From: Thiohalobacter sp.
GTDB taxonomy: Bacteria; Pseudomonadota; Gammaproteobacteria; Thiohalobacterales; Thiohalobacteraceae
Direction: 5' to 3'
Assembly (NCBI RefSeq): GCF_027000115.1
Contig: NZ_JALTON010000037.1
Coordinates: 78,783-142,782, forward strand
DNA: 64,000 bases
Both the position numbers and the translations under genes were made by a program. Of the stretch, positions 17,714 through 28,759 are shown in pieces. How positions within the stretch are numbered: position 1 is the stretch's first letter; each line of letters begins with the position of its first letter. The notes beneath the pieces were generated by a model. It was given only the letters and a program-made list of their open reading frames with translations. It did not search any database and was not told where the DNA came from.

Positions 17714-19674
17714 TCCCCGAGCTCGGCCATCTCGCCCTGATCCTTGCCTTCGTCGCCGCGCTGGCCCAGGCGACAGTGCCCCTGCTCGGTACCTGGCGGG
17801 GCTCGGTGCCCATGATGATGGTGGCCGCCCGCGCGGCCCGCGTTCAGCTGGCGTGCATGCTGCTGGCCTTCACCGCCCTGGTCCATGCCTTCGTGGTCAC
17901 GGACTTTTCGGTGGCCTACGTTGCCGCGAACGCGAATACGCAGCTACCGCTGATGTATCGCGTCTCGGGTGTATGGGGTGCGCACGAGGGCTCGCTGCTG
18001 CTGTGGGGGCTGATGCTGGCACTGTGGACGGGCGCGGTGGATCGCTTCAGTCGCAGCATGCCGCTGGACTTGAAGGCCCGCGTGCTGGCGGTCATGGGCG
18101 CGGTTTCCGTGGGTTTCATTGCCTTCATGCTCTTCACCTCGAACCCCTTCCTGAGGCTGTTCCCCGTACCGCTGGAGGGGCGTGACCTCAATCCGCTGCT
18201 GCAGGATCCGGGGCTGGCCATTCATCCGCCGCTGCTCTACATGGGCTATGTCGGATTTTCGGTCGCCTTTGCCTTTGCCGTGGCGGCGCTGCTGAGCGGG
18301 CGACTCGATTCGGCCTGGGCGCGCTGGGCGCGGCCCTGGACGGCCGTGGCCTGGGCCTTCCTCACCGGCGGCATCGCACTGGGCAGCTGGTGGGCCTACT
18401 ACGAGCTGGGCTGGGGCGGCTGGTGGTTCTGGGATCCGGTGGAGAACGCCTCCTTCATGCCCTGGCTGGCGGGCACGGCGCTGATGCATTCGCTTGCGGC
18501 CATGGAAAAGCGTGGTCTGTTCCGGGCCTGGACCCTGCTGCTGGCCATCCTCGCCTTCTCGCTGAGCCTGCTCGGCACCTTCCTGGTGCGCTCGGGTGTG
18601 TTGACCTCGGTGCATGCCTTTGCCACCGATCCCGCGCGCGGCCTGCTCATCCTGGTCTTCCTGGCGGTGGTGGTGGGTGGTTCCCTGTCGCTTTACAGCC
18701 TGCGTGCGGCGCAGCTGCGATCGGTCGGCGACTTCCGGCCGCTGTCGCGGGAAACCCTGCTGCTGCTGAACAATGTGCTGCTGCTGGTGCTGACCGCAAG
18801 CATTCTGCTGGGTACCCTCTACCCGCTGATCATCGATGCCCTGGGCATGGGCAAGTTGTCGGTCGGACCACCCTGGTTCAATACCCTGTTCGTGCCGCTT
18901 GCATTGCTGCTGGCAGTGGTACTGGGCCTGGGCACGCTGGTGCGCTGGAAGGCGGATGCCTGGGCCCGGCTGGGAAGGCTGCTGCTGGCGCCGGCGGTCC
19001 TGAGCCTGATCGGGGGCTTCCTGCTGGTCGGCCTGTTCGCGCCCTTTTTCTCGGTGGGTGCGGCGCTGGGCGTGGCGGTGGCGCTCTGGGTGCTGTCGAC
19101 CCAGGCTCTTGCGCTGCGCGATCGCCTGCGTGGCCGTGGGTCGCCGACGTGGGGATTTCTGGGCATGCTGCTGGCCCATGCCGGGGTGGCGGTGTTCGCG
19201 ATCGGCGTCAGCCTGGTGTCGGCCTACAGCACAGAGAAGGATGTCCGGCTCGCGCCCGGCGAGTCCTGGCGTCTGGGTGATTACCGCTTCGTGTTCCTGG
19301 GTGTCGAGCCGGTGCAGGGGCCGAACTATGCCGCGCAACGCGGCCGGGTGCGGGTGTATCGGGGCGAGCAGCAGGTGGCCGAACTGCTGCCCGAGAAGCG
19401 CATCTACGCCATGCAGCCCAACCCCATGACCGAGGCGGCCATCGATGCCGGCGTTACCCGCGACCTGTTCGTGGCCCTGGGCGAGGCCCTGGGCACGGAC
19501 GGTGCCTGGAGCCTGCGCCTCTACCACAAGCCCTTCATTCGCTGGATCTGGTTCGGGGCCCTGTTCATGGCGCTCGGCGGGCTGCTGGCAGCCGGGGATC
19601 CGCGTTACCGGCGCATGGCGGCGCGCACGCCTGGCGTGGCACAGCCCCCGTTGCGGGCGGCTGCCGTTCGATGA
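17710..19674 (+). CDS. ccmF: haem lyase subunit CcmF
   Basis: Large integral component of the cytochrome c haem lyase, 654 residues with about 15 helices. The WWD haem domain is present as [20 protein letters not shown], and there are flanking histidines ([21 protein letters not shown]). The C-terminal periplasmic part (about 500-620) has the usual length. It is coupled to ccmE upstream and ccmG downstream by 4-bp overlaps. Confidence 0.96.
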   Translation: MIPELGHLALILAFVAALAQATVPLLGTWRGSVPMMMVAARAARVQLACMLLAFTALVHAFVVTDFSVAYVAANANTQLPLMYRVSGVWGAHEGSLLLWGLMLALWTGAVDRFSRSMPLDLKARVLAVMGAVSVGFIAFMLFTSNPFLRLFPVPLEGRDLNPLLQDPGLAIHPPLLYMGYVGFSVAFAFAVAALLSGRLDSAWARWARPWTAVAWAFLTGGIALGSWWAYYELGWGGWWFWDPVENASFMPWLAGTALMHSLAAMEKRGLFRAWTLLLAILAFSLSLLGTFLVRSGVLTSVHAFATDPARGLLILVFLAVVVGGSLSLYSLRAAQLRSVGDFRPLSRETLLLLNNVLLLVLTASILLGTLYPLIIDALGMGKLSVGPPWFNTLFVPLALLLAVVLGLGTLVRWKADAWARLGRLLLAPAVLSLIGGFLLVGLFAPFFSVGAALGVAVALWVLSTQALALRDRLRGRGSPTWGFLGMLLAHAGVAVFAIGVSLVSAYSTEKDVRLAPGESWRLGDYRFVFLGVEPVQGPNYAAQRGRVRVYRGEQQVAELLPEKRIYAMQPNPMTEAAIDAGVTRDLFVALGEALGTDGAWSLRLYHKPFIRWIWFGALFMALGGLLAAGDPRYRRMAARTPGVAQPPLRAAAVR

Positions 19675-20207
19675 AGCAGGCGCTGCCACTCGGCATCTTT
19701 CTGGCGCTGGTGGCGGTGCTGGCGGTCGGGCTCCGTCTCGATCCCGCCGAAGTGCCTTCGCCGCTCATCGGCAAGCCGGCGCCCGGTTTCGAGTTGCCTG
19801 CCTTGCAAGCGCCGGAGGCGAAGGTGCGGCCGGCGGATTTTCTCGGCGAGGTGTGGCTGCTCAATGTCTGGGCGTCCTGGTGCGCCGGTTGCCAGGTGGA
19901 ACATCCCGTGCTGATGGCGCTGGCGGAGCAGGGGCACCTGTCGCTGGTCGGCATGGCCTACAAGGACGATGCGACGGCTGCGGAGGCCTGGCTGCAGGCG
20001 CGCGGCAATCCCTACCGGGTGGTGGCCATGGACACCAGTGGACAGGCCGGTATTGACTGGGGCGTGTACGGCGTGCCCGAAACCTTCGTGATCGATGCAC
20101 GGGGGGTGGTGCGCCACAAGCACATCGGACCCCTCACCCGGCAGGCGCTTCGGGAAGACATCCTGCCACTGGTGGAACGGCTGCGTACGGAGGCAGGCGG
20201 TCCATGA
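19671..20207 (+). CDS. ccmG: thiol:disulfide interchange protein CcmG/DsbE
   Basis: Membrane-anchored periplasmic thioredoxin-like protein, 178 residues. One N-terminal helix is followed by a thioredoxin fold with active site WASWCAGCQVEHP and cis-proline segment YGVPETFVID. It keeps apocytochrome c cysteines reduced for haem ligation. The CAGC dipeptide differs from the more usual CPTC/CVPC of CcmG and may shift the redox potential slightly. It overlaps ccmF and ccmH by 4 bp each. Confidence 0.94.
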   Translation: MKQALPLGIFLALVAVLAVGLRLDPAEVPSPLIGKPAPGFELPALQAPEAKVRPADFLGEVWLLNVWASWCAGCQVEHPVLMALAEQGHLSLVGMAYKDDATAAEAWLQARGNPYRVVAMDTSGQAGIDWGVYGVPETFVIDARGVVRHKHIGPLTRQALREDILPLVERLRTEAGGP

Positions 20208-20656
20208 TCCGGTCGTGCGCGATGTTGCTGTTCCTGCTGTGCCTGCTCGCACCGGCGCGGGCTGCCGTGGAGCCGCTGGTGTTCGATGATCCCGGCGAGG
20301 AGGCGCGTTACCGGGCGCTGATCGCCGAACTGCGCTGTCTGGTCTGCCAGAACCAGAGCCTGGCCGATTCGGATGCCGAACTGGCCCACGACCTGCGCTT
20401 GCAGGTGCATCACCTGATCCGGGAGGGCCGCAGCGACGAGGAGGTGCTCGGTTATCTGGTGGCGCGTTACGGGGATTTCGTGCGCTACCGCCCACCCCTG
20501 AATGCGCGCACCTGGCTGTTGTGGGGCGCGCCGCTGCTGCTGCTGGCGATGGCACTGGTGGTGTGGTGGCGGGTGTTGCGGCGGCCTCCCGCGGGGGTCG
20601 ACGCGGCGGCGCTGGAACGGGCGCGCCGGTTGCTGGATGGCGAGGAGGGTTCATGA
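20204..20656 (+). CDS. ccmH: cytochrome c maturation protein CcmH
   Basis: Periplasmic thioreductant for apocytochrome c, 150 residues. A signal or anchor helix (MLLFLLCLLAPARAA) precedes the helical domain with the LRCLVCQNQSLADS motif, which holds the redox-active CxxC pair. A C-terminal helix (LLWGAPLLLLAMALVVWW) anchors it. It is the short, single-domain form; the TPR part is encoded separately as ccmI. Confidence 0.95.
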   Translation: MIRSCAMLLFLLCLLAPARAAVEPLVFDDPGEEARYRALIAELRCLVCQNQSLADSDAELAHDLRLQVHHLIREGRSDEEVLGYLVARYGDFVRYRPPLNARTWLLWGAPLLLLAMALVVWWRVLRRPPAGVDAAALERARRLLDGEEGS

Positions 20657-21894
20657 CGGTGCTGTTCTGGGGGCTTGCCATCGCGCTCGGCCTGGTCACC
20701 GGACTGGTGCTGGCCTGGCCGCTGTGGCGAGGCGCAGGTGCCGGCGCGCCGGCGCGTGACGCGATCAATGTGACGATTGCCCGCGAGCGGCTGGCGGAAC
20801 TGGAGGCCGAGCGTGCTGCCGGAAGGCTGGACGCGGCCGCGCACGCGTCGGCCCGCCGCGATCTCGAGGCCGTGCTGGCGGCCGATCTCGAACAGGCCGG
20901 TGCCCCGGCCGAGGCGAATGGCGCGGCACGGCGGGGCTGGGCCGTTCTGATACTGCTGGGGGTGCCGCTGGCGAGTCTGGGGCTGTACCTGCAGTTGGGC
21001 GCGCCGGACGCACTGGCGCCGCAGCCCGCGGCAGAGGCATCGCCTCATGGTGCCGGAGATCCCATGGCGGGGCCGTCGATGCAGATGCTGGTCGAGGGCC
21101 TGGCCCGGCGGCTCGAGCAGGCACCGAACGATCCCGGGGGTTGGCTGATGCTGGCGCGCAGCTACAAGGCGCTGGGCCGCTACCCGGAGGCCGTCGAGGC
21201 CTACCGGAAGCTGCTGGAGCGGGTGGGCGACGATGCCGACGTGCTTGCCGGTCTTGTGGATGCGCTGGCGCTGGCGCGGGGCGGCCGCTTCGATGCCGAG
21301 ACCCGAACCCTGTTGGCGCGGGCGCTGGCGGCGGATCCCGATCACGTCATGGCACTGTGGCTCGCGGCGCGCGCGGACCTCGAAACGGGCGATGGCCCGG
21401 CCGCACTGGCGAAGCTGGACCGTCTCATGCCGCGGCTCGCCGGAGATGCCGAGGCCACGCGCATCCTGAGCGAGATGCGACGCCGGGCGCGGGCCATGGC
21501 GGGCGTGGTGGGCAACACCGGTGGCGAGCCTCGCGCTGCCACTGCGGCGGGGGCGATCCATGTCCGGGTGTCCATGGACCCCGCCCTGCGCGCGCAGGTG
21601 CCTGACGACGCCGTGCTCTTCGTGCATGCCCGTGCCGAGGACGGCCCTTCCATGCCGCTGGTCGTCGTGCGGCGTTCGGTTGCCGATCTGCCCCTGGAGC
21701 TGGTACTGGACGACCGTCTGGCGATGACGCCCGGACTTCGCCTGTCCGCCTTCGAGCGGGTCCGGGTCGGTGCCCGTGTTTCCCTAGCGGGCAACGCGAC
21801 CGCGCAACCGGGTGATCCGGAGGGGGAGGTGCGCAACGTCCGGCCGGGCAGTCCCGGGCCGATCGAGATACGCATCGACCGGCAAGTTCCCTGA
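20653..21894 (+). CDS. ccmI: apocytochrome c chaperone CcmI
   Basis: 413 residues. Two N-terminal helices (about 1-20 and 95-115) flank a cytoplasmic coiled-coil-like loop with RERLAELEAERAAGRLD. A TPR region follows (about 135-260: WLMLARSYKALGRYPEAVEAY), then a C-terminal periplasmic beta-rich domain (about 295-413). It delivers apocytochrome c to CcmF/H. ATG 20653 overlaps the ccmH stop (ATGA) and is chosen over an upstream in-frame ATG at 20521 that would lie inside ccmH. Last gene of the ccm operon; convergent with greB. Confidence 0.93.
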   Translation: MTVLFWGLAIALGLVTGLVLAWPLWRGAGAGAPARDAINVTIARERLAELEAERAAGRLDAAAHASARRDLEAVLAADLEQAGAPAEANGAARRGWAVLILLGVPLASLGLYLQLGAPDALAPQPAAEASPHGAGDPMAGPSMQMLVEGLARRLEQAPNDPGGWLMLARSYKALGRYPEAVEAYRKLLERVGDDADVLAGLVDALALARGGRFDAETRTLLARALAADPDHVMALWLAARADLETGDGPAALAKLDRLMPRLAGDAEATRILSEMRRRARAMAGVVGNTGGEPRAATAAGAIHVRVSMDPALRAQVPDDAVLFVHARAEDGPSMPLVVVRRSVADLPLELVLDDRLAMTPGLRLSAFERVRVGARVSLAGNATAQPGDPEGEVRNVRPGSPGPIEIRIDRQVP

Positions 21895-21904
21895 ACGGGG
21901 CTGT

Positions 21905-22411
21905 TCAGTCGGTGGGCTCCGTGTAGCGGACCTCGACAATCCAGCCCCGCCGCAACCCGCCGGGTGTCCGCACCTCGAAGGCATCATCCGCTCCCTTGCC
22001 CAGCAGGGCGCGGGCCAGCGGTGCGTCGATGCTGATCCAGGAAAGCGCCGGGTCGATCTCGTCGGCGCCCACGATGCGCAGCTCGTTGATCGTCCCGTCC
22101 TCGTCCTCGAGCCGGACCCAGGCGCCGAAGTAGACGCGACCGGTATCCGCAGGCGGGCCGCTGACCACCTCGAGCGCGGGAATGCGCTTCTGCAGGTAGC
22201 GGATGCGACGGTCGATGCCCGCCAGTTCCTTCTTGCGGTAGATGTATTCCGCGTTTTCCGAGCGGTCGCCCTCGGCTGCGGCCGCCGCCAGCGCCCGGGT
22301 GACTTCGGCACGGCGCCGCCAGAGGCCGTCCAGCTCCGCGCGCAGGCGTCGCTCGCCCTCGGCGGTGATGTGGGGTGAAGCGGCGGGGCGCGGGGGACGG
22401 TAGCGGGACAT
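21905..22411 (-). CDS. greB: transcription elongation factor GreB
   Basis: Transcript-cleavage factor, 168 residues. The N-terminal coiled coil (about 15-90) carries the acidic tip segment [17 protein letters not shown], whose D-E pair positions Mg2+ in the RNA polymerase active site. The C-terminal FKBP-like domain includes the [20 protein letters not shown] segment shared by GreA and GreB. YIYRKK and the R-rich N-terminus favour GreB over GreA. It is divergent from the rimP-nusA operon. Confidence 0.92.
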   Translation of the reverse strand: MSRYRPPRPAASPHITAEGERRLRAELDGLWRRRAEVTRALAAAAAEGDRSENAEYIYRKKELAGIDRRIRYLQKRIPALEVVSGPPADTGRVYFGAWVRLEDEDGTINELRIVGADEIDPALSWISIDAPLARALLGKGADDAFEVRTPGGLRRGWIVEVRYTEPTD

Positions 22412-22515
22412 GGCCGATGCGGGGTTGGGAAAACTACATTATTAATCAATGTGTTGTGTTTATCCAGAGGTTCGGGCCCGGGAACGCGGCCGGCGCCGGG
22501 ATTTCCGGACCGAGC

Positions 22516-22544
22516 TTGCAAGTCCTTGGCGGCGCGCCTATAAT
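22516..22544 (+). promoter_or_regulatory. sigma-70 promoter of the rimP-nusA-infB operon
   Basis: TTGCAA (22516-22521) and a perfect TATAAT (22539-22544) are 17 bp apart. The predicted RNA starts near 22551 and reads through two terminator-like hairpins before rimP. Confidence 0.85.
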
Positions 22545-22603
22545 CTGCGGCGTCTCGCGGAGAGGCTGGTCTTTAACGGGCGGCCGCGGGCGTGAGGTTG
22601 AGA

Positions 22604-22625
22604 AACCCCGGCTGCGGGGTTTTTT
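22604..22625 (+). terminator. leader terminator 1 upstream of rimP
   Basis: AACCCCG (22604-22610), loop GCTG, CGGGGTT (22615-22621), then a run of six T. A canonical intrinsic terminator about 55-75 nt after the predicted start of transcription. It can end a short leader RNA or act in attenuation of the rimP-nusA operon. Confidence 0.85.
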
Positions 22626-22659
22626 GTTATCCGCGGTCGTCAGGCGGAACTTCGTGGGT

Positions 22660-22679
22660 GGGCCTTGGGCCCTTTTTTT
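22660..22679 (+). terminator. leader terminator-like hairpin 2 upstream of rimP
   Basis: GGGCC (22660-22664), loop TTG, GGCCC (22668-22672), then seven T (22673-22679). It is a short stem with a long T run only 15 bp before the rimP start. Weaker than the first but in tandem with it. Confidence 0.6.
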
Positions 22680-22694
22680 GTTTGCAGTGCCGTG

Positions 22695-23153
22695 ATGGTC
22701 AAGGAACCCTTCAACCTGCGCGAGTTGCTGGAACCCGCGATTCACGCCCTGGGATGCGAGCTGGTGGGGGTCGAGTATCACCCCAGCGGCAGGCACAGCG
22801 TGCTGCGCATCTACATAGACAGGCCGGAAGGCGTGACCCTGGACGACTGCCAGGCAGTCAGTCATCAGGTGAGCGGCATTCTCGATGTCGAGGATCCGGT
22901 GCCGGGACAGTACACCCTGGAGGTGTCCTCGCCGGGGCTGGACCGGCCGCTGTTCCGGCGCGAGGATTTCGAGCGTTTCTCGGGTGAGGCCGTGCAGCTT
23001 CGGATGCAGGTCCCGGTGGAGGGGCGGCGCAGGTTCAGCGGTACGCTGCGCGGTCTGGCCGATGATGCGGTCGTGATAGAGCTGGACGATGGCGGCGAGA
23101 TACGTCTGCCGCTGGAACAGGTGGAACAGGCGCGACTGCGGCCTGAGTGGTAA
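22695..23153 (+). CDS. rimP: ribosome maturation factor RimP
   Basis: 152 residues; promotes 30S subunit maturation. The N-terminal domain phrase LRELLEPAIHALGCELVGVEY and the segments SVLRIYIDRPEGVTLDDCQAV-type and YTLEVSSPGLDRPLFRREDF are diagnostic. Start chosen at ATG 22695 (MVKEPFNL); the upstream GTG-type frame runs through the terminator hairpin. First gene of the rimP-nusA-infB operon. Confidence 0.95.
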   Translation: MVKEPFNLRELLEPAIHALGCELVGVEYHPSGRHSVLRIYIDRPEGVTLDDCQAVSHQVSGILDVEDPVPGQYTLEVSSPGLDRPLFRREDFERFSGEAVQLRMQVPVEGRRRFSGTLRGLADDAVVIELDDGGEIRLPLEQVEQARLRPEW

Positions 23154-23219
23154 GCGATTTCAATGACCCGACAAGGGTGAACTTTCGACTGGCGATCGGG
23201 TAGTCGGAGAGCGGTAGTG

Positions 23220-24725
23220 ATGAACAAAGAGATTCTGATGGTGGTGGACGCCGTTTCCAACGAGAAGGGCGTCGACAAGGAAGTGATCTTCGAGGCGATC
23301 GAGGCGGCACTGGCCTCGGCGACGCGCAAGCGCCATGGCGGCGAGATCGACGCGCGAGTGAAGATCGACCGCGAGACAGGCGACTACGAGACCTTCCGCC
23401 GCTGGCTGGTGGTGGACGACGAGGACGAGAACTTCGAGTCGCCCGAGCGTCAGGTGCTCTATACGCGTGCCCAGCAGCTCAAGCCGGGCATCCAGGTCGG
23501 TGAGTACATCGAGGAGCCGATCGAATCCGTCGAATTCGGTCGCATCGCGGCCCAGACCGCCAAGCAGGTCATCGTGCAGAAGGTGCGCGAGGCCGAGCGC
23601 GAACAGGTGGTCGAGGCCTACAAGGATCGCCAGGGCGAGCTGGTCACCGGCATCGTCAAGCGCGTCGATCGCGGCAACGTGTTTCTGGACCTGGGCGGCA
23701 ACGCCGAGGCCTTCATCCCGCGCGAGGAAATGATACCGCGCGAGTCCGTGCGCCCCGGCGATCGCCTGCGTGGCTGGCTCAAGGAAGTGCGTTCCGAGCC
23801 GCGCGGACCGCAGCTCTTTGTCAGCCGCACCGCGCCCGAGTTCCTGATCGAGCTGTTCAAGCTCGAGGTGCCGGAGGTCGGGCAGGACCTGATCGAGATC
23901 CTGGGCGCCGCCCGCGATCCGGGCATGCGCGCCAAGATCGCCGTGCGTTCGCTGGATCCGCGCATCGATCCGGTCGGTGCCTGCGTCGGCATGCGCGGTT
24001 CGCGGGTACAGGCTGTCTCCAATGAGCTGGCCGGAGAGCGCATCGACATCATTTTGTATGACGACAACCCGGCCCAGTTCGTGATCAACGCCATGTCGCC
24101 GGCCGAGGTGGTCTCTATCGTGGTCGACGAGGATGCGCACAGCATGGATATCGCGGTGGCCGAGGAACAACTGTCACAGGCCATCGGCCGCGGTGGTCAG
24201 AACATCCGCCTGGCCAGCCAGTTGACGGGCTGGACACTGAATGTGATGACCGTGGCCGAAATGGAGGAGAAGGCCGAGCGCGAGGCGCAGGAGCTGCAGC
24301 AGATGTTCATGGAACAGCTCGACGTGGACGAGGAGGTGGCTGCCATCCTGGTGCAGGAGGGTTTCTCCAGCATTGAGGAAGTGGCCTACGTGCCGGCCGC
24401 CGAGCTGCTGGAGGTCGAGGAATTCGACGAGGGCATTGTCGAGGAGCTGCGCGGGCGGGCACGTGACGTGCTGCTGACCCGCGCCATCCAGAGCGAGGAG
24501 CAGCTGGCCGAGGTCGCGCCGGCCCAGGATCTGCTGGAGCTGGAAGGCATGGATCGGGATCTGGCCTACAAGCTGGCCGCGCGCGGCGTGGTGACCCAGG
24601 AAGACCTGGCGGAACTCGCGGTCGATGAACTCATGGAAGTGGAAGGAATGGACGAAGAGCGTGCTGCGCAGTTGATCATGGCGGCACGGGCGCCCTGGTT
24701 TGCCGAGGAACAGCAGAGCAGCTGA
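23220..24725 (+). CDS. nusA: transcription termination/antitermination factor NusA
   Basis: 501 residues. Domain order is normal: NusA N-terminal domain (1-130), S1 domain (about 135-200, [17 protein letters not shown]), two KH domains (about 205-345, with GMRGSRVQ and [12 protein letters not shown]) and two C-terminal acidic repeats (about 365-495). ATG 23220 is preceded by an adjacent in-frame GTG (23217), either of which could start the protein. NusA probably regulates this operon through its terminator-bearing leader. Confidence 0.96.
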   Translation: MNKEILMVVDAVSNEKGVDKEVIFEAIEAALASATRKRHGGEIDARVKIDRETGDYETFRRWLVVDDEDENFESPERQVLYTRAQQLKPGIQVGEYIEEPIESVEFGRIAAQTAKQVIVQKVREAEREQVVEAYKDRQGELVTGIVKRVDRGNVFLDLGGNAEAFIPREEMIPRESVRPGDRLRGWLKEVRSEPRGPQLFVSRTAPEFLIELFKLEVPEVGQDLIEILGAARDPGMRAKIAVRSLDPRIDPVGACVGMRGSRVQAVSNELAGERIDIILYDDNPAQFVINAMSPAEVVSIVVDEDAHSMDIAVAEEQLSQAIGRGGQNIRLASQLTGWTLNVMTVAEMEEKAEREAQELQQMFMEQLDVDEEVAAILVQEGFSSIEEVAYVPAAELLEVEEFDEGIVEELRGRARDVLLTRAIQSEEQLAEVAPAQDLLELEGMDRDLAYKLAARGVVTQEDLAELAVDELMEVEGMDEERAAQLIMAARAPWFAEEQQSS

Positions 24726-24751
24726 GCGGAATCTTCGGGAGAAGAGAGATT

Positions 24752-27289
24752 ATGGCGGAAGTAACGGTTAAGCAATTCGCAGAGGTGGTGGGCATTCCGG
24801 TCGACAAGCTGATCAGTCAGCTTGGCGATGCGGGCATTTCCGTGGGCGGCGCCGACGATACCATCACCGATGACGAAAAGATGGAATTGCTGACCTACCT
24901 GCGCAGGAGCCACGGCAAGCAGGCGGCACCGGTCGCCGAGCCGAAGAAGATCACGCTCAAGCGCAAGATGCACAGCGAGCTGAAGGTGTCCGTATCCCAG
25001 GGTCGGCAGACGGCGACCAAGACGGTGACCGTCGAGGTGCGCAAGAAGCGCACCTACGTCAAGCGCAGCGCGGTGCTCGAGGAAGAGGCCAGGCGTGCCG
25101 AGGAAGAGGCCGCGCGCCGCGCCCGGGAGGAGGCTGCGCAGGAAGAGGCCCGCCGTGCGCTGGAGGAAAAGCGTAAGGCGAAGGAGGCCGAGGCCAGGGC
25201 GGCCGAGGAAGAGGAAGCACGCCGCCGCGCCGAGGAAGAGGCCGCGCGTCGCCAGGAGCTGGAGAAGCGCCTGGCCGAGGAAAAGGCACGTCTCGCTGCC
25301 GAGGAAGAGGCCAAGCGCAAGGCCGAGCAGGAGGCCGCCGCCCAGCGCGAGCAGGCCGGGCGCAAGCCGGGCAAGGGTCGTCGTGACGAGGGCGAGGGCC
25401 GCAAGGGTCGCTATGGCCGCGAGGAACTGCACGTTGCCGCCGACAAGAGCGGGCGGCGGCGCAAGAAGAAGGGCCGTACCCGTGACGTGTCGCTGCAGGC
25501 GACGGAGCGCCATGGCTTTGCCAAGCCGACGGCGCCGGTGGTGCGGGAGGTGGCCATCCCCGAGACCATCAAGGTTTCCGAGCTGGCCCAGAAGATGTCG
25601 ATCAAGGCGGCCGAGCTGATCAAGGAACTCATGAAGCTCGGCATCATGGCCACCATCAACGAGGTGCTGGACCAGGAGACCGCCGTGCTGGTGGTCGAGG
25701 AGCTGGGGCACAAGGCCAAGCCGCTCAAGGAAAACGAGCTGGAAGAGGATCTGGTGGTCACCGAGGTCGAGGGCGAGAAGGTGCCGCGTCCGCCGGTGGT
25801 CACCATCATGGGCCATGTCGATCACGGCAAGACCTCGCTGCTGGACTACATTCGTCGTGCCAAGGTGGCGGCGGGCGAGGCCGGCGGCATCACCCAGCAC
25901 ATCGGCGCCTATCACGTCGATACCCCCAAGGGCACCGTGACCTTCCTCGACACGCCCGGCCACGCGGCCTTCACCGCGATGCGCGCGCGCGGTGCCCAGG
26001 TCACCGATATCGTGGTGCTGGTGGTGGCCGCCGACGACGGCGTGATGCCGCAGACAGAGGAGGCCATTCAGCATGCCAAGGCCGCCGGGGTGCCGCTGGT
26101 GGTGGCGGTGAACAAGATCGACAAGCCCGAGGCCGATCCCGACCGGGTGAAGAACGAGCTGGCGCAGCGCGAGGTCATCCCCGAGGACTGGGGCGGTGAC
26201 ACCCAGTTCGTGCATGTCTCCGCCAAGACCGGCGAGGGTGTCGACGAGCTGCTCGATGCCATTCTGCTCCAGTCAGAGGTGATGGAACTCACCGCCGTCA
26301 AGGATTGCCCGGCGACCGGCGTGATCATCGAATCCAGCCTCGACAAGGGCCGGGGACCGGTCGCGACCGTGCTGGTGCGCAACGGCGTGCTCCACAAGGG
26401 CGACATCATCCTCAGCGGTCGAGAATACGGTCGCGTGCGTGCCATGTTCGACGAGAACGGCAAGCCCATCGAGGAAGCCGGGCCGGCCATGCCGGCGCTG
26501 GTGCTCGGCCTGTCGGGCACACCCAACGCCGGCGACGAGGTGGTGGTGGTCAACGACGAACGCAAGGCGCGCGAGGTTGCGCTGTTCCGCCAGGGCAAGT
26601 ACCGCGATCACCGCCTGGCGCGTCAGAAGCAGGCCAAGCTCGAGGAAATGTTCTCGCAGATGACCGAGGGCGAGGTTGCCGAGCTGAATCTGGTGGTCAA
26701 GGCCGATGTGCAGGGCAGCCTGGAGGCACTGCGCGACGCACTGACCAAGCTGTCCACCGACGAGGTGCGGGTGAAGGTCGTGGCCGGCGGTGTCGGCGGC
26801 ATCACCGAATCCGACGTCAACCTGGCTCTGGCCTCGAAAGCCATCGTCATCGGCTTCAACGTGCGCGCCGATGCCGCGGCACGGCGGTTGGCAGAGGAAC
26901 AGGGTCTGGACCTGCGCTACTACAGTGTCATCTACAACGTCATCGACGACGTCAAGCAGGCGATCTCCGGCATGTTGTCGCCGGAGGTTCGCGAGGAAAT
27001 CATCGGCCTGGCCGAGGTGCGCGACGTGTTCCGCTCGTCCAAGCTCGGCGCCATCGCCGGCTGCATGGTGGTGGAGGGCGTGGTGCGCCGCAACGCGCCC
27101 ATCCGCGTGCTGCGCGACAATGTCGTCATATTCGAGGGCGAGCTGGAGTCCCTGCGCCGGCACAAGGACGACGTCAACGAGGTGCGCGCCGGTACCGAGT
27201 GCGGCATCGGCGTGAAGGATTACAACGACGTCAAGGCCGGCGACCAGATCGAGGTCTTCGAGCGCAAGGAGGTGGCGCGGACCCTCTGA
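24752..27289 (+). CDS. infB: translation initiation factor IF-2
   Basis: 845 residues. An N-terminal IF2_N domain (1-50) is followed by a highly charged Glu/Ala/Arg/Lys coiled-coil region (about 100-230) and a second IF2_N domain (about 270-320). The GTPase domain follows with G1 GHVDHGKTS (residues 354-362), G3 DTPGHAAF, G4 NKID and SAK. C-terminal domains II-IV complete the protein. It brings initiator tRNA to the 30S subunit. An AGGAGAG-like GAGAAGAGAG site precedes ATG 24752. Confidence 0.97.
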   Translation: MAEVTVKQFAEVVGIPVDKLISQLGDAGISVGGADDTITDDEKMELLTYLRRSHGKQAAPVAEPKKITLKRKMHSELKVSVSQGRQTATKTVTVEVRKKRTYVKRSAVLEEEARRAEEEAARRAREEAAQEEARRALEEKRKAKEAEARAAEEEEARRRAEEEAARRQELEKRLAEEKARLAAEEEAKRKAEQEAAAQREQAGRKPGKGRRDEGEGRKGRYGREELHVAADKSGRRRKKKGRTRDVSLQATERHGFAKPTAPVVREVAIPETIKVSELAQKMSIKAAELIKELMKLGIMATINEVLDQETAVLVVEELGHKAKPLKENELEEDLVVTEVEGEKVPRPPVVTIMGHVDHGKTSLLDYIRRAKVAAGEAGGITQHIGAYHVDTPKGTVTFLDTPGHAAFTAMRARGAQVTDIVVLVVAADDGVMPQTEEAIQHAKAAGVPLVVAVNKIDKPEADPDRVKNELAQREVIPEDWGGDTQFVHVSAKTGEGVDELLDAILLQSEVMELTAVKDCPATGVIIESSLDKGRGPVATVLVRNGVLHKGDIILSGREYGRVRAMFDENGKPIEEAGPAMPALVLGLSGTPNAGDEVVVVNDERKAREVALFRQGKYRDHRLARQKQAKLEEMFSQMTEGEVAELNLVVKADVQGSLEALRDALTKLSTDEVRVKVVAGGVGGITESDVNLALASKAIVIGFNVRADAAARRLAEEQGLDLRYYSVIYNVIDDVKQAISGMLSPEVREEIIGLAEVRDVFRSSKLGAIAGCMVVEGVVRRNAPIRVLRDNVVIFEGELESLRRHKDDVNEVRAGTECGIGVKDYNDVKAGDQIEVFERKEVARTL

Positions 27290-27316
27290 GGCCCGCCCAC
27301 CGCCGCGGACAGGCCC

Positions 27317-27691
27317 ATGCCGAGAGACTATCCCCGCACCCGCCGTGTTGGCGAGCAGTTGCGCCGCGAGCTGTCGGAACTGATCCGCGACGAGCTCAAG
27401 GATCCGCGGCTGGGCATGGTGACGGTGTCCGACGTCGAGGTTTCGCGCGATCTGGCGCATGCGCGTGTCTATGTCACCGTGCTCGGCGACCAGGTCGCCC
27501 GCAAGGAGAGCCTCGCCGCCCTGCGCAGCGCGGCCGGGTTTCTGCGTCGGGCGCTGGGCCAGCGCATGAAGCTGCGCACCGTGCCCGAGCTGCGCTTCCT
27601 CTACGACGAATCCATCGAGGAAGGCAGCCGGCTGGACGCCCTGATCGATGCCGCCCTGGCCGAGGATGCGGCCAAGCGCCGTCCCGAGTGA
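27317..27691 (+). CDS. rbfA: ribosome-binding factor A
   Basis: 124-residue KH-fold factor for 16S rRNA maturation. Family phrases: TRRVGEQLRRELSELIRDELKDPRLG, SDVEVSRDLAHARVYVTVLG and ELRFLYDESIEEGSRLD. It lies between infB and truB as in most gammaproteobacteria. Confidence 0.96.
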   Translation: MPRDYPRTRRVGEQLRRELSELIRDELKDPRLGMVTVSDVEVSRDLAHARVYVTVLGDQVARKESLAALRSAAGFLRRALGQRMKLRTVPELRFLYDESIEEGSRLDALIDAALAEDAAKRRPE

Positions 27692-27738
27692 AGGTGACCA
27701 TCCCAGTTTCCCGTCAGTTTCCGAGGTAAGCAGCGAAC

Positions 27739-28659
27739 ATGGCACGTCGACGCCAGAAGGGCCGGAGTGTCAACGGCATCCTGCTGTTGGACAAGCCGGA
27801 GGGCATTACATCGAACGAGGCGCTGCAGGTGGTCAAGCACCTGTACAACGCGCGCAAGGCCGGCCACACCGGGAGCCTGGACCCGCTGGCCAGCGGGCTG
27901 CTGCCCATCTGTCTGGGCGAGGCCACCAAGGTATCCGGTTTCCTGCTGGATGCGGACAAGCACTACCGGGTCCGCTGTCGGCTGGGCGAGCGCACCACCA
28001 CTGGCGACGCCGAGGGGGAGGTGGTGGAGACGCGGCCGGTCGAGGGCGTGGACGAGGCCCGGCTGCGCGAGGTGCTGGGCGGCTTCCTCGGCGAGATCGA
28101 GCAGGTTCCGCCCATGTATTCGGCGGTCAAGCATCAGGGCCAGCGCCTGTACAAGCTGGCGCGGGAGGGCAAGGAGGTCGAGCGCGAGCCGCGCAAGGTG
28201 ACCATCCATCGCCTGGAGCTGACCGGCTTCGAGCCGCCGTTCTTCGATATCGATGTCCACTGCAGCAAGGGCACCTATATTCGCACCCTGGCCGAGGACA
28301 TCGGCGAGGCCCTGGGCTGTGGCGCCCACGTGGCCGCCCTGCGCCGAACCGGCGTCGGTCCCTACGACGGCAGCCACATGATTCCGCTGGAAGAATTACG
28401 GCGGCTGGCGAAATCCGGCGGGCACGCCGCGCTCGACGAGCGGCTGCTGCCGATCGAGAGCGCCCTGACCCAGTGGCCGGACGTGCAGCTCAACAGCGAC
28501 GCCGCCTTCTACGTCCGCCAGGGGCAGCCGGTGCAGGTGCCGCGCGCGCCCACGAGCGGCTGGGTGCGGCTGTACGAGGGCGAGGGTCGCTTCCTGGGCA
28601 TGGGCCAGATCCTCGACGACGGCCGGGTGGCCCCCAAGCGCCTGATGAACGCCCGCTGA
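27739..28659 (+). CDS. truB: tRNA pseudouridine(55) synthase TruB
   Basis: 306 residues; makes psi55 in the T loop of tRNAs. The catalytic aspartate is D48 in [14 protein letters not shown], at the same number as in the E. coli enzyme. The substrate-binding [18 protein letters not shown] and [14 protein letters not shown] segments are intact, as is the C-terminal PUA-like part. Preceded by a rbfA gap of 47 bp. Confidence 0.96.
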   Translation: MARRRQKGRSVNGILLLDKPEGITSNEALQVVKHLYNARKAGHTGSLDPLASGLLPICLGEATKVSGFLLDADKHYRVRCRLGERTTTGDAEGEVVETRPVEGVDEARLREVLGGFLGEIEQVPPMYSAVKHQGQRLYKLAREGKEVEREPRKVTIHRLELTGFEPPFFDIDVHCSKGTYIRTLAEDIGEALGCGAHVAALRRTGVGPYDGSHMIPLEELRRLAKSGGHAALDERLLPIESALTQWPDVQLNSDAAFYVRQGQPVQVPRAPTSGWVRLYEGEGRFLGMGQILDDGRVAPKRLMNAR

Positions 28660-28675
28660 GGCCCGCTGGAAAATC

Positions 28676-28704
28676 TTGTTCCGCCGGGGGTGGGCGGCTA
28701 CAAT
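28676..28704 (+). promoter_or_regulatory. promoter of rpsO-pnp
   Basis: TTGTTC (28676-28681), 17-bp spacer, TACAAT (28699-28704). It lies 16 bp after the truB stop and 55 bp before rpsO, so rpsO-pnp can be expressed apart from the nusA operon. Confidence 0.75.
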
Positions 28705-28759
28705 ATGCCGCTTTGAAATCCGGGGCTTGCGACTGGCCCCCTCTGGGAGTAACCGAAAG

